Assembly: GCA_002171315.2 (NCBI GenBank)
Contig: NHFS02000029.1
Span: 1-13,793, forward strand
From: Euryarchaeota archaeon TMED117
GTDB lineage: Archaea > Thermoplasmatota > Poseidoniia > Poseidoniales > Poseidoniaceae
Direction: 5' to 3'
Length of the DNA stretch: 13,793 nt
A program made the position numbers and the translations under genes. Positions 1-7,364 of this stretch are shown here, piece by piece; positions within the stretch are counted from its first letter, which is position 1, and each line of letters starts with the position of its first letter. Below the pieces are notes generated by a model that saw only the letters and a program-made list of their open reading frames with translations, ran no database searches and was not told where the DNA came from.

Positions 1-3
1 CAG

Positions 4-311
4 GTGGAGGGAGTGAGGAGTAAGCCCCTTTTTGTTACCTTACGGCGATTGCATTCAACTTAGCATCCTACCTGTCCCTGTGCGTGCAGCATGAGCGGGA
101 CGATTTGGACTTGCTCCAGTGGGGTTGCTCGTTCCATCAACACTCAGGCAACCTCCGTCTTTCAACATCATTGTACACACCTGGTATCGTATCGTTTCTG
201 TGGCATTGACCTGACCATTTCTGATCTTTCACTTCTGTGAACCACTTGCACTACGGAGAGGGGACTTTCCTCAGAGTCGAACTCTGTCAGCAATCCTCTC
301 ACTCCCTCCAT
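4..311 (-). ncRNA. rnpB: RNase P RNA (catalytic RNA of ribonuclease P)
   Basis: Catalytic RNA that removes the 5' leader from pre-tRNAs. Read on the minus strand, all universal core elements are present in order. P1 is a perfect 13-bp helix (bases 310-298 with 5-17). A GAUUGC/GCAAUC helix fits P2. A short hairpin with a CAGAG/CUCUG stem fits P3. CR-I GAGGAAAGUCCCC is at 272-260, the ACAGAAAC element at 201-194, CR-IV GAGCAAGUCCAAA at 116-104, and CR-V GGGGCUUAC at 28-20. CR-I CCCC and CR-V GGGG pair as part of P4. At about 306 nt the size matches archaeal RNase P RNAs. It starts 37 bases after the stop codon of the giant surface protein on the same strand, and a box A-like element lies at 331-338. 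Short open frames through this interval are not credible genes. End points are set from P1 and may be off by a few bases. Confidence 0.95.
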
Positions 312-330
312 GTGTCTGTGGACCCACTTG

Positions 331-338
331 CATATGAA
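331..338 (-). promoter_or_regulatory. Putative box A (TATA) element for rnpB
   Basis: Minus-strand TTCATATG, centred about 24 bases before the first base of the P1 helix of the RNase P RNA. This is the usual distance from an archaeal TATA box to its start site. It lies between the surface-protein stop codon and the RNA, so rnpB could be transcribed independently. The match to the archaeal consensus is only partial. Confidence 0.4.
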
Positions 339-348
339 TCCATCAGAT

Positions 349-3300
349 TCACTGGTAAGGGTTCTGACCGACATCTGCAGATGATGTTTGAGCACCATAT
401 GGGCCCTGTTGAGGGGTCGTTTGTTGTTGAGCTAATGTTGGAAGTGAATCTTCTGCCTTCTGGAGTCGCTTTGCTAATTTCTTTTGATTAACAGGGCGAC
501 GTTGAGGTTCTGAACGCAATCCAAAGACGAGAAGTCCTACGAGTACAATACTCAGAATTCCAAGAATACCAAGCATAATCGGATTGACTTCAGATACAGT
601 ACCAAGGAATCCATCGCTTTCTGCTTCTTTCACTCTGAGAGTAGGGGTTTGAGCAGTCTCTCCACCCATGATTTGAACTTCAAGCCACATCGTTCCTGTA
701 CGTGTTGGAACCCATGTACTTTCGTAAACAACTGTAGATCCTGGTTGAACTTGCAACTGTCGAGCATCGACTCGTGTTCGAGCACCATTTGATTCAACTA
801 ATTCAAGAACAACTTGGACGCTTCCATCCGCATTTCCATTGTTGATGATGGTTGCAGTAATCGGAACTGAATCATCAACTCGAACTGTTCCACCATCCTT
901 CAATCCTGGAGTCCCAACGAATTCAAAGTCTGGTACACGTTGTTCCAAATCCCATACATTGTACGGAGCATCAATGTCATTGAAATCTTCAGAGAATGCA
1001 TTACCTGCCATGTCGGAACCTGTCACCCAGATTCTCAATTCTAACGAATCAGAACGTTCCGATTCGGAGATTAATTCGTCGATATCCAACGTGGCTGAAA
1101 TTGGGATCAATTCACCAAATGCACGACCTCCAAGGAGCGTCATAGGCTCTGATCCTTCATACATTGAAGCTACGTTAAGTCCAAGTCCTGCAGGGTGAAT
1201 CGAATAGTGAAGGGTCAAAGTATCTGGATTAAGTTGGGACAACTCACGAACTGAGAGTGTTACTTCAATCGATGACCAATCGGATTCAGCGATGGTGATA
1301 TCGGAATCAGGTCGATTCAACTCCATGAGAATCGGAGCAGTATTGTCGACGAAAATTGTGGTTAGAGGACCATCTGCAAGGCCTCGCAGAACTGCGCCAC
1401 TTGGAGGATTGTACATTGAAACAAACAATCCATGCTCTCCTGGTTGAGATGGAACGGAACGTCGATATGAGAAATTACCATGTGAATCGACAACGGATTC
1501 TTCACCATTGATTCTCATTAACAAATCCATTGACTGCTCGAGTATACGGTGACTACGATACCATACGATTTCACCTTCAAAAGCCATGGTTGATTCTGTG
1601 GAAGCCCATGCTCCATAAGGCGAAACCACTGTGTCGTCAATTGAAAGTGAGGTTTGGGATGTATCAAGGGTGATTTCACCACTGTAATGCCAGGATGAAT
1701 CGTACAAAGGCACAGTTACGAACTGTCCGAGACGATCTTCAAGATACAAGGATGGAACTCTCAACATTGTTGGGTCTGGATCAAAGCCCCATTCGATGCT
1801 AAAGTTCACATTGAAGGTCCCTTGTTCTGAGAAGACATCATCTCCGCCAAGTACTTCACAGGATTCAACATCGATGTACACGTGATTGGTGTAACATTGT
1901 CCTGTATTTGAATTCCAATAGATTGTGGCTGGGTCTGTTGCTGTAGAACCAATATCTAATTCGATGTATTCGATATCAGTAACTCCGTTCTTATCCCAGA
2001 TTGGAATTTGCAACAAGATTGCTTCTCCTGGATGCAACCATTCATCGTCATGTTGACCCCAAAGGAGATCAAATTCGGTACCGAGAGAAGGGGTTCCGTC
2101 TGCACGTAATTGAATGTTAAACAGAGGGGCGTAGATGTTTCCACCTTCGATCATGATGTTACCTGCACCATCAGCAACGGAGAGCCACCCTTGCACATAA
2201 TCGCCTTCTGAAGCGCTCGATGTGTCCATTGTAAGCACAAACTCACCAGTACTTGCAAGCATGTTCTGTGGAGATTCTAACTCAACTTCTTGGACCTCAT
2301 CTTCATCGATTTGCCCATCCATGTTTGAATCATCGAGCCAAGACCTCCATATCTTTGCCATGGCATGATGAGGAAGAGTTGGGTTATCTCCAATGATGAA
2401 TGTCACTTCTGTTGCAGGAGATGCATCCCTATGATCGAACTCATCAATATCCATCGAGATTAACATCGGAGCAATCGTATCCATTGTAAACGATGCAATT
2501 GGATTTACCTCATAGGAAGCACCCTGTCCAAGCAGTGGAGTGACTTCAAGTTCCATTGTCAGGTTCTGAACAGTACTTGGTACGTTGTAAATAATCGATG
2601 CAACTCCATCAACAACCAAATTTGTTGACCCTTTGTCTTGTCCGTTTACAAGCAATCTTACCAGAGCTTGTCCTGTACGAGGGACTGCATCTGAAACACC
2701 CTCGAAGCCCAAATAAGCATGAACTGTTACGAACGTATTCGGAATCAAGAGAGCAGATTCAGCATCTGTTTCAATTCCAGATTGAGATTCAATGGTGAAG
2801 CGCTTCAATGAAACATCATTCTCAACCCCATTTGCATGACCCAATCCAAAGACGTGGTTGAGTGGAAGTGTTGGTCCAGTCGGACTGACAAGCATGACAT
2901 TCATTGATGCATATGGCTCATCGTCCCATGTCATTGGCATTTGGAAACGATGAGTGAACTGGATGTATGAACCACTGCCGACCATACTAATTTCTCCACT
3001 GGAATCGATATCGCTCCATACCAAACTGTATCCGCTTTGCTGACAATTAGAAGTCGATGCACCTGAAAGTGGCAAAAGGACACTGCTGCATTGTACTGAC
3101 GATGATGCTGATACACCTCGTAAACTCATGTCGATGCTCCAGCCATTATTTTTGACGTGTGATTCAGCATCACTTACTCCCAATGGAGACAAATCGAAGG
3201 TCGAATCCACTGTGATCCAATCTGTTGAAGGAGTGAGTGTATCAATTGGAGGAGAGATTGTAAGAGAAACCGGATTTAGTGTCGGTGTTGTAGAGATGGA

Positions 3301-5424
3301 ATTAAGAGTCAGTTTGATTGAACCAGAAGACATCATGCGGACTGGAATTCGGAGTTCCTTTACTCCACCTATACTTACTATGGAAGAGAGTTGTTGGTTC
3401 ATAGCTTGAACAACGGAAGATGTTGAAATCAGATTCATGTTTATTGCTGCATCGTATGGAGCAAAGATTCCACAGAGTGTGACATCAGCCGTTGACTGAG
3501 ATGAGCCAATGGTGATGCTTACTCGAGCCATCGGTAATCCAAGGATACCACGATCATCAGCAGCATTGGACAACGCACTGTTCAAAGCACTTAGTTCAGT
3601 TTGTGAAAAGGAAATATGTAGAGCGTTTTGGAAATTAGCGAATCCTCTATTCGTCACATCCGAGCCTGCAATTTTAATATTCATATACGGAGATTTCATC
3701 TCGTTATTTGAATTGAGAGTAAAGGCAAAATCATTGATCCCAGCAAGGGGCAGAAGGACCTCAAACATTGAAGATGTACTCGGCGAGGATGTTATTGTTT
3801 GACAGAGTTGTCCTGTAGCAAGCCTGTTTTGGAATCCAAAGGAACCTGCATTCGCACTGTCGAGGCCCCAATCTGCAACGCCGTCTGGACCGATGTCGAT
3901 TCGTAGTCCAGTGCTTGGGTTTGAACGAACTGTTTCAACATCAAAGGAATCAACTGAATAGGAACCACTTGAAGAAGTGAAACGGAATTGTACTGAATGA
4001 CCAACCTCATCGAGGGTATCGTACCCTTCAAGTGGAACAGATTGCCATCCAGTATCATCGACATTGGCTTCAAGCAAAGGTGCTCCATTCGCAGTCACAG
4101 ATGTTGAAAGGGCGCCAAAGCCATTCGAAATCTTGTACACAGGAGAAGTGAGTGAACCAGTTCCTGAAACAAGCCCTGTAGTTGCTGACCATGAAGTTCC
4201 TGCGAGTGTCCAATCATGTGTCGCAGGATTTGCGCTAAAGGATTCATGAATTGCACCGCTGATACCTAAACTGTGAATTTTAGGACCGCCAGATTGACCG
4301 GTCATCATGTGTGTTTGGAATCGAAGAGACGGTGTCGCTTCCCAATCAATTGCTCCGAGATCAACTTGCAAGTCGGTCATTTCAGAATAGCCAGGAACTG
4401 CAGTTCCAGTTGCTGCGTCAATAAGTGACCATTCAAAGAGAGAACCTGTTGGTATCTCTGCATCGATTACCATCAAACCGTAGGACGAAGGTTCACTCCC
4501 CAAAGTTGCTCCTGGACCAAACGGTTGCGAGGTCCAATTTCCTTCACCTGTGGAAATCCCCGATGCTTTTGGTAGGATTTCAACATCATCAATGTTCCAA
4601 CCAGAGTATTGAACACTCGAATCAGTTCGTCCAATTCCAAAACGAACTTGGAGGTTTGAATTTCCTGAAATGTAGTTGCTTATGGTATAAGTGAGTGATG
4701 TGAAGGACCCATCGCTGACTGAACCAGTGTTCTGCCATATGTTGGTCCAAGAACCAGATGAACTCTTGATTTGTACATAAGCGTGGTCCCATGAAGAAGA
4801 CTCAACGCCCAACTGGCGTTTGAATGTTAAATCCCATCCGCCCGAACAACCGCCACAATTCATAACTGGTGACGTCGCCCAGATTGTACTGCCCATGTTG
4901 TTCGGATAATTTCCGTTGTGGGAATACAATGTGTTGGTACCACTTGGAACAGCTCCAGTAATTGGCCTGCTGGATGTTGAAGTATCCTTTCCAATGAACC
5001 AAGCAGATCCCAAGGTCCATGTATTGGTACCCTCAAAGTCGAAACTCCAACCCTGAGGCAACAGTTGGAGGACAGAATTGTTGACATCCATGCCATCGTA
5101 AACAGCAGCAGAGTGATCGTAATCTGCTGGAGAATCCCAGACTTTTGCGGCAGTAACTGGAAGCACATTTTCATCAAGAGAAAGGTCGATTGAAGCAACA
5201 GCCTCCCCACTTGGGACATCGATTGAAATCGCGTCGTTTACACCATCAGGATAGGAACCAATACTGACAATATTGGATTGACCAGTAGGCGTAGCATTCG
5301 ACACAACATTGTCTTCAAAAACGAGGTCCTGTGTGGTATTATCAACCAGTGGACTACCTAATGAAACCAGGAAAACTGACAGCAGCAGACCAGCGACAAG
5401 TACGTTGCGCCTGCGCCCACCCAT
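349..5424 (-). CDS. Giant modular cell-surface protein (signal peptide, jelly-roll/Ig-like stack, EF-hand, CARDB-like domain, TM anchor)
   Basis: Predicted 1691-residue exported protein anchored by its C-terminus; its ligand is unknown. The chosen ATG begins a clear signal peptide (MGGRRRN followed by a hydrophobic run to about residue 28) and has GGAGG three bases upstream. A longer open frame runs back into rpiA and is not credible. Residues about 120-285 look like a MAM/jelly-roll lectin-type domain ending in GWNIDDVEI (275-283), with a CGGC motif at 190-193. A second similar sandwich follows at about 400-530. Ig-like units starting near DTIAP (about 980) and DNTAP (about 1358) come next. 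A perfect EF-hand loop is at 1032-1043 (D, N, D, Q, D, E ligands). A CARDB-like domain spans about 1495-1605, one TM helix about 1614-1636, and then a Lys/Arg- then Gln/Pro-rich cytoplasmic tail follows. It is transcribed divergently from rpiA. Domain names are by eye; adhesion or substrate binding is inference. Confidence 0.9.
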   Translation of the reverse strand: MGGRRRNVLVAGLLLSVFLVSLGSPLVDNTTQDLVFEDNVVSNATPTGQSNIVSIGSYPDGVNDAISIDVPSGEAVASIDLSLDENVLPVTAAKVWDSPADYDHSAAVYDGMDVNNSVLQLLPQGWSFDFEGTNTWTLGSAWFIGKDTSTSSRPITGAVPSGTNTLYSHNGNYPNNMGSTIWATSPVMNCGGCSGGWDLTFKRQLGVESSSWDHAYVQIKSSSGSWTNIWQNTGSVSDGSFTSLTYTISNYISGNSNLQVRFGIGRTDSSVQYSGWNIDDVEILPKASGISTGEGNWTSQPFGPGATLGSEPSSYGLMVIDAEIPTGSLFEWSLIDAATGTAVPGYSEMTDLQVDLGAIDWEATPSLRFQTHMMTGQSGGPKIHSLGISGAIHESFSANPATHDWTLAGTSWSATTGLVSGTGSLTSPVYKISNGFGALSTSVTANGAPLLEANVDDTGWQSVPLEGYDTLDEVGHSVQFRFTSSSGSYSVDSFDVETVRSNPSTGLRIDIGPDGVADWGLDSANAGSFGFQNRLATGQLCQTITSSPSTSSMFEVLLPLAGINDFAFTLNSNNEMKSPYMNIKIAGSDVTNRGFANFQNALHISFSQTELSALNSALSNAADDRGILGLPMARVSITIGSSQSTADVTLCGIFAPYDAAINMNLISTSSVVQAMNQQLSSIVSIGGVKELRIPVRMMSSGSIKLTLNSISTTPTLNPVSLTISPPIDTLTPSTDWITVDSTFDLSPLGVSDAESHVKNNGWSIDMSLRGVSASSSVQCSSVLLPLSGASTSNCQQSGYSLVWSDIDSSGEISMVGSGSYIQFTHRFQMPMTWDDEPYASMNVMLVSPTGPTLPLNHVFGLGHANGVENDVSLKRFTIESQSGIETDAESALLIPNTFVTVHAYLGFEGVSDAVPRTGQALVRLLVNGQDKGSTNLVVDGVASIIYNVPSTVQNLTMELEVTPLLGQGASYEVNPIASFTMDTIAPMLISMDIDEFDHRDASPATEVTFIIGDNPTLPHHAMAKIWRSWLDDSNMDGQIDEDEVQEVELESPQNMLASTGEFVLTMDTSSASEGDYVQGWLSVADGAGNIMIEGGNIYAPLFNIQLRADGTPSLGTEFDLLWGQHDDEWLHPGEAILLQIPIWDKNGVTDIEYIELDIGSTATDPATIYWNSNTGQCYTNHVYIDVESCEVLGGDDVFSEQGTFNVNFSIEWGFDPDPTMLRVPSLYLEDRLGQFVTVPLYDSSWHYSGEITLDTSQTSLSIDDTVVSPYGAWASTESTMAFEGEIVWYRSHRILEQSMDLLMRINGEESVVDSHGNFSYRRSVPSQPGEHGLFVSMYNPPSGAVLRGLADGPLTTIFVDNTAPILMELNRPDSDITIAESDWSSIEVTLSVRELSQLNPDTLTLHYSIHPAGLGLNVASMYEGSEPMTLLGGRAFGELIPISATLDIDELISESERSDSLELRIWVTGSDMAGNAFSEDFNDIDAPYNVWDLEQRVPDFEFVGTPGLKDGGTVRVDDSVPITATIINNGNADGSVQVVLELVESNGARTRVDARQLQVQPGSTVVYESTWVPTRTGTMWLEVQIMGGETAQTPTLRVKEAESDGFLGTVSEVNPIMLGILGILSIVLVGLLVFGLRSEPQRRPVNQKKLAKRLQKAEDSLPTLAQQQTTPQQGPYGAQTSSADVGQNPYQ

Positions 5425-5487
5425 GCCCCTCCCTAATCTTTCCACCCAAAAAGCATTCTTGCAACAAATCTGGCTGCTAATTCTAAC

Positions 5488-5517
5488 AATCAATATCAAC
5501 CGTCCGAAACAAGGGTG
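5488..5517 (+). promoter_or_regulatory. Putative box A and ribosome binding site for rpiA
   Basis: The 97-base divergent region between the surface-protein gene and rpiA holds an AATCAATATC stretch (5488-5497), about 25-29 bases before the rpiA ATG, and GGGTG (5513-5517) four bases before that ATG. Both fit archaeal initiation signals, which supports the ATG at 5522 rather than longer frames. No clear TATA element was recognised for the opposing surface-protein gene. Confidence 0.4.
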
Positions 5518-5521
5518 CACT

Positions 5522-6223
5522 ATGAGCGACGCTGAAGCACTGAAAAAACTCGCAGGTGAAGCCGCCTGTTTGTATGTTAAATCTGGAATGAACGTTGGAC
5601 TTGGAACGGGTTCAACTGTCAAATATACTGTCCTTGAACTTGGAAGAAGAATCCGTGAGGAAGGTCTCGAAATTGTTGGCGTTCCAACATCGGTTGCTAC
5701 AGAACAACTCGCAAATGAAGTTGGAATTCCACTGGTTGAATTGGGTTCTGTTGCAGGCCTCGATATCGTCATCGATGGAACAGATGAATTTGACCCCCAG
5801 TTTCAACTGATCAAAGGAGGAGGAGCAGCATTGCTACGCGAGAAGATCGTTGCTCAACAATCAGCAGCAATGGTGGTTGTAGCCGATGGAAGAAAACAAG
5901 TTGATTGTCTTGGAGCATTTGGTATCCCAATCGAGATCACACCCTTCTCTTCGGATGTCACAGTACGAGCCCTCGAGGCTTTATTGAACTGTGATGTGGG
6001 TCTGCGTTCGAATGATGAGGGGTTGATTCATACCGATAACGGCAATTGTATTGCTGATGCAAACGTTGGTGCGACCATCGATGATCCCGTTCTCATGGAA
6101 GCTCAAATCCTCAATATCGCAGGAGTGGTTCAGGTTGGTTTGTTCAATGATATGTGTGATGTTGTGGTCTTAGCAAACAATGGAAAAGTAACGACATTAG
6201 TCAACCCTGCAGGTCGATTGTGA
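5522..6223 (+). CDS. rpiA: Ribose-5-phosphate isomerase A
   Basis: Cytosolic enzyme that interconverts ribose 5-phosphate and ribulose 5-phosphate in the non-oxidative pentose phosphate pathway, supplying ribose for nucleotides. The 233-residue length matches the family (about 220-235). Visible signatures are the phosphate-binding loop GLGTGST (26-32), VPTS (54-57), the catalytic-region DGTDEFD (85-91) and KGGGAALLREK (98-108). The start MSDAEALKKLAGE is typical and is preceded by GGGTG, so the in-frame extension upstream, which would run through the neighbouring gene's signal-peptide region, was rejected. The gene is divergent from the giant surface-protein gene and convergent with tRNA-Lys, with only three bases between its TGA and the tRNA 3' end. 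Nothing in the protein looks broken. Confidence 0.97.
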   Translation: MSDAEALKKLAGEAACLYVKSGMNVGLGTGSTVKYTVLELGRRIREEGLEIVGVPTSVATEQLANEVGIPLVELGSVAGLDIVIDGTDEFDPQFQLIKGGGAALLREKIVAQQSAAMVVVADGRKQVDCLGAFGIPIEITPFSSDVTVRALEALLNCDVGLRSNDEGLIHTDNGNCIADANVGATIDDPVLMEAQILNIAGVVQVGLFNDMCDVVVLANNGKVTTLVNPAGRL

Positions 6224-6226
6224 AGG

Positions 6227-6300
6227 CGGGCCTGACGGGGTTCGAACCCGCGACCTACGGATTAAGAGTCCGTCGCTCTACCTGACTAAGCTACAGGCCC
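6227..6300 (-). tRNA. tRNA-Lys(CUU)
   Basis: A 74-nt cloverleaf on the minus strand. The 7-bp acceptor stem is GGGCCTG with CAGGCCC. The D stem is GCTT/GAGC. The anticodon stem ACGGA/TCCGT encloses loop CTCTTAA, with anticodon CTT reading AAG (Lys). The T arm is GCGGG-TTCGAAC-CCCGT. The discriminator base is G, as expected for lysine tRNA. No CCA is encoded (the next bases are CCT) and no intron is seen. It follows the carbamate kinase gene on the same strand and abuts rpiA tail to tail. Confidence 0.97.
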
Positions 6301-6320
6301 ACGCTGCCCTTAGCCAAGTT

Positions 6321-6330
6321 GTATTTAATC
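6321..6330 (-). promoter_or_regulatory. Box A (TATA) promoter element of tRNA-Lys, overlapping the carbamate kinase stop codon
   Basis: Minus-strand GATTAAATAC contains TTAAATA, a close match to the archaeal TATA consensus. It is centred about 25 bases before the first base of tRNA-Lys. The TAA in it (6325-6327) is also the stop codon of the upstream carbamate kinase gene, so the tRNA promoter is built over the end of a coding sequence. Confidence 0.65.
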
Positions 6331-7239
6331 ATCATGGGACAAAGTCGTCCCAGCATCCTCTCGCAATGCAGAAAGCGCATCTCCTGGTTTGCAAAGGATT
6401 GAACGCATGTTGGATGAATGACGAACTGCTTGAATCATGCTCGAAATCTTAGGACCCATCGATCCATCTGGAAATTGTCCCTCTGATAGGTATTTTTCAG
6501 CCTGAGAAACAGTCAATGCCCGATGTTGTTTTTGATTCTCAGAACCAAAATCAGTGTACACTGCGTCAACACCAGTGGAGATGATCAATGCTTCCGCTCC
6601 CAATTCTGAAGCGAGTAACGCAGAAAGGCGATCTTTATCGATCACTGATGGAATTCCTTTGAATTGTTTTTCTTCGTTCACAATCGGAATTCCACCGCCT
6701 CCTCCACAAATCACAACCGCACGTTGCTGTACAAGTGTTCGAATCACATCAATGTCAAGAACACTCATCGGCATAGGACTTGCAACAACACGGCGAGGTC
6801 CGTTGATTGTCGTGGCAATATCCCAATCTCGTACCATGACCTCTTCCGCACTCAAGATAGGACCAACTGGCTTTGTTGGAAGTGAAAAGGCCTCATCATT
6901 TGAATCAACAAGTACACGGGTCAACACAACTGCAGTTCGCTCTGGACGATGACGATGAGACAGAATGCTGTTGAGTTGAAGTGACAGTGTGTGTCCAATC
7001 ATTCCTTGTGTAGCCGCAACCCATTCGTCCATTGTATGAATAAGATCTGAATCCATTGACATCAATGCTCCAACTTGTGGCCCATTTCCATGAGTTAGAA
7101 CGACGGACCAATCAGCCTCGAGTAAATCCACGACATCGCTCATCACTTGTGCGAGAATCATTGCGTGTTCATCACCGGATGCACCTCCTGGTGGAGCCAG
7201 AGCGTTTCCTCCGATTGCATAGACAACTATTTTGGACAC
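6325..7239 (-). CDS. arcC: Carbamate kinase
   Basis: Amino-acid-kinase-fold enzyme that reversibly transfers phosphate between carbamoyl phosphate/ADP and carbamate/ATP. It either makes ATP from carbamoyl phosphate or supplies that compound. From the chosen GTG the protein is 304 residues, the normal family length (about 300-315). It opens with VSKIVVYAIGGNAL, which aligns with the usual family N-terminus; GGNAL is at 10-14. Other signatures are THGNGPQVG (49-57), CGGGGGIPI (178-186), VIDKDRLSALLA (from about 199) and GSMGPK (about 259-264). A longer GTG start at 7299 would add 20 residues not typical of the family and would run through an apparent operator array, so the shorter start is preferred. 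No arginine deiminase or ornithine carbamoyltransferase gene is present in the window, so the pathway it serves is unclear. It is divergent from asnS and followed by tRNA-Lys. Confidence 0.92.
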   Translation of the reverse strand: MSKIVVYAIGGNALAPPGGASGDEHAMILAQVMSDVVDLLEADWSVVLTHGNGPQVGALMSMDSDLIHTMDEWVAATQGMIGHTLSLQLNSILSHRHRPERTAVVLTRVLVDSNDEAFSLPTKPVGPILSAEEVMVRDWDIATTINGPRRVVASPMPMSVLDIDVIRTLVQQRAVVICGGGGGIPIVNEEKQFKGIPSVIDKDRLSALLASELGAEALIISTGVDAVYTDFGSENQKQHRALTVSQAEKYLSEGQFPDGSMGPKISSMIQAVRHSSNMRSILCKPGDALSALREDAGTTLSHDD

Positions 7240-7259
7240 AGAAAGCAAACCAGCCTCGA

Positions 7260-7338
7260 CATGTTTGATGCTTTCGCCGTTTTTATCAAACAGACGCACA
7301 AATCTGCATCTGTTTGAAAACTCCAGACTTCAAACATG
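7260..7338. promoter_or_regulatory. Putative operator array: four alternating TGTTTGA/TCAAACA half-sites
   Basis: The divergent region between the carbamate kinase and asnS starts contains the word TGTTTGA at 7262-7268 and 7311-7317, and its reverse complement TCAAACA at 7286-7292 and 7330-7336, strictly alternating. The inner pair extends to a 9-bp perfect inverted repeat (TCAAACAGA 7286-7294, TCTGTTTGA 7309-7317). The outer pair also extends to 9 bp (CATGTTTGA 7260-7268, TCAAACATG 7330-7338). Half-site starts are 24, 25 and 19 bases apart, roughly two helical turns. This layout suggests a dimeric or cooperative regulator binding over both promoters. The regulator is unknown and the call is inferred from pattern alone. 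Confidence 0.45.
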
Positions 7339-7364
7339 ATATGCTATGACATGAACGGAGGTTC

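Noticed and set aside
168..491. Short open frames on both strands over the left edge
   Set aside because: They lie on the RNase P RNA and the end of the surface-protein gene and show no domain, signal peptide or ribosome binding site.
5309..5521. In-frame extension of rpiA upstream of its ATG
   Set aside because: It overlaps the signal-peptide region of the divergent surface-protein gene. RpiA length, conserved N-terminus and GGGTG all point to 5522.
5425..5772. N-terminal extension of the giant surface protein back to about 5772
   Set aside because: It would run antisense through the first 83 codons of rpiA and would place the signal peptide 116 residues inside the protein. The ATG at 5424 with GGAGG upstream fits better.
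6554..6952. Plus-strand open frames within the carbamate kinase gene
   Set aside because: They are antisense shadows of a well-supported gene with all family motifs, and their translations show low complexity and no recognisable features.
7240..7299. 20-residue N-terminal extension of carbamate kinase from a GTG at 7299
   Set aside because: The family normally begins at the IVVxxGGNAL strand, and the extension is not family-like and coincides with the alternating TGTTTGA repeats.
7286..7317. The inverted repeat TCAAACAGA/TCTGTTTGA as a transcription terminator
   Set aside because: It lies in a divergent promoter region with no gene ending nearby, and further copies of the half-site surround it, so an operator is the better reading.
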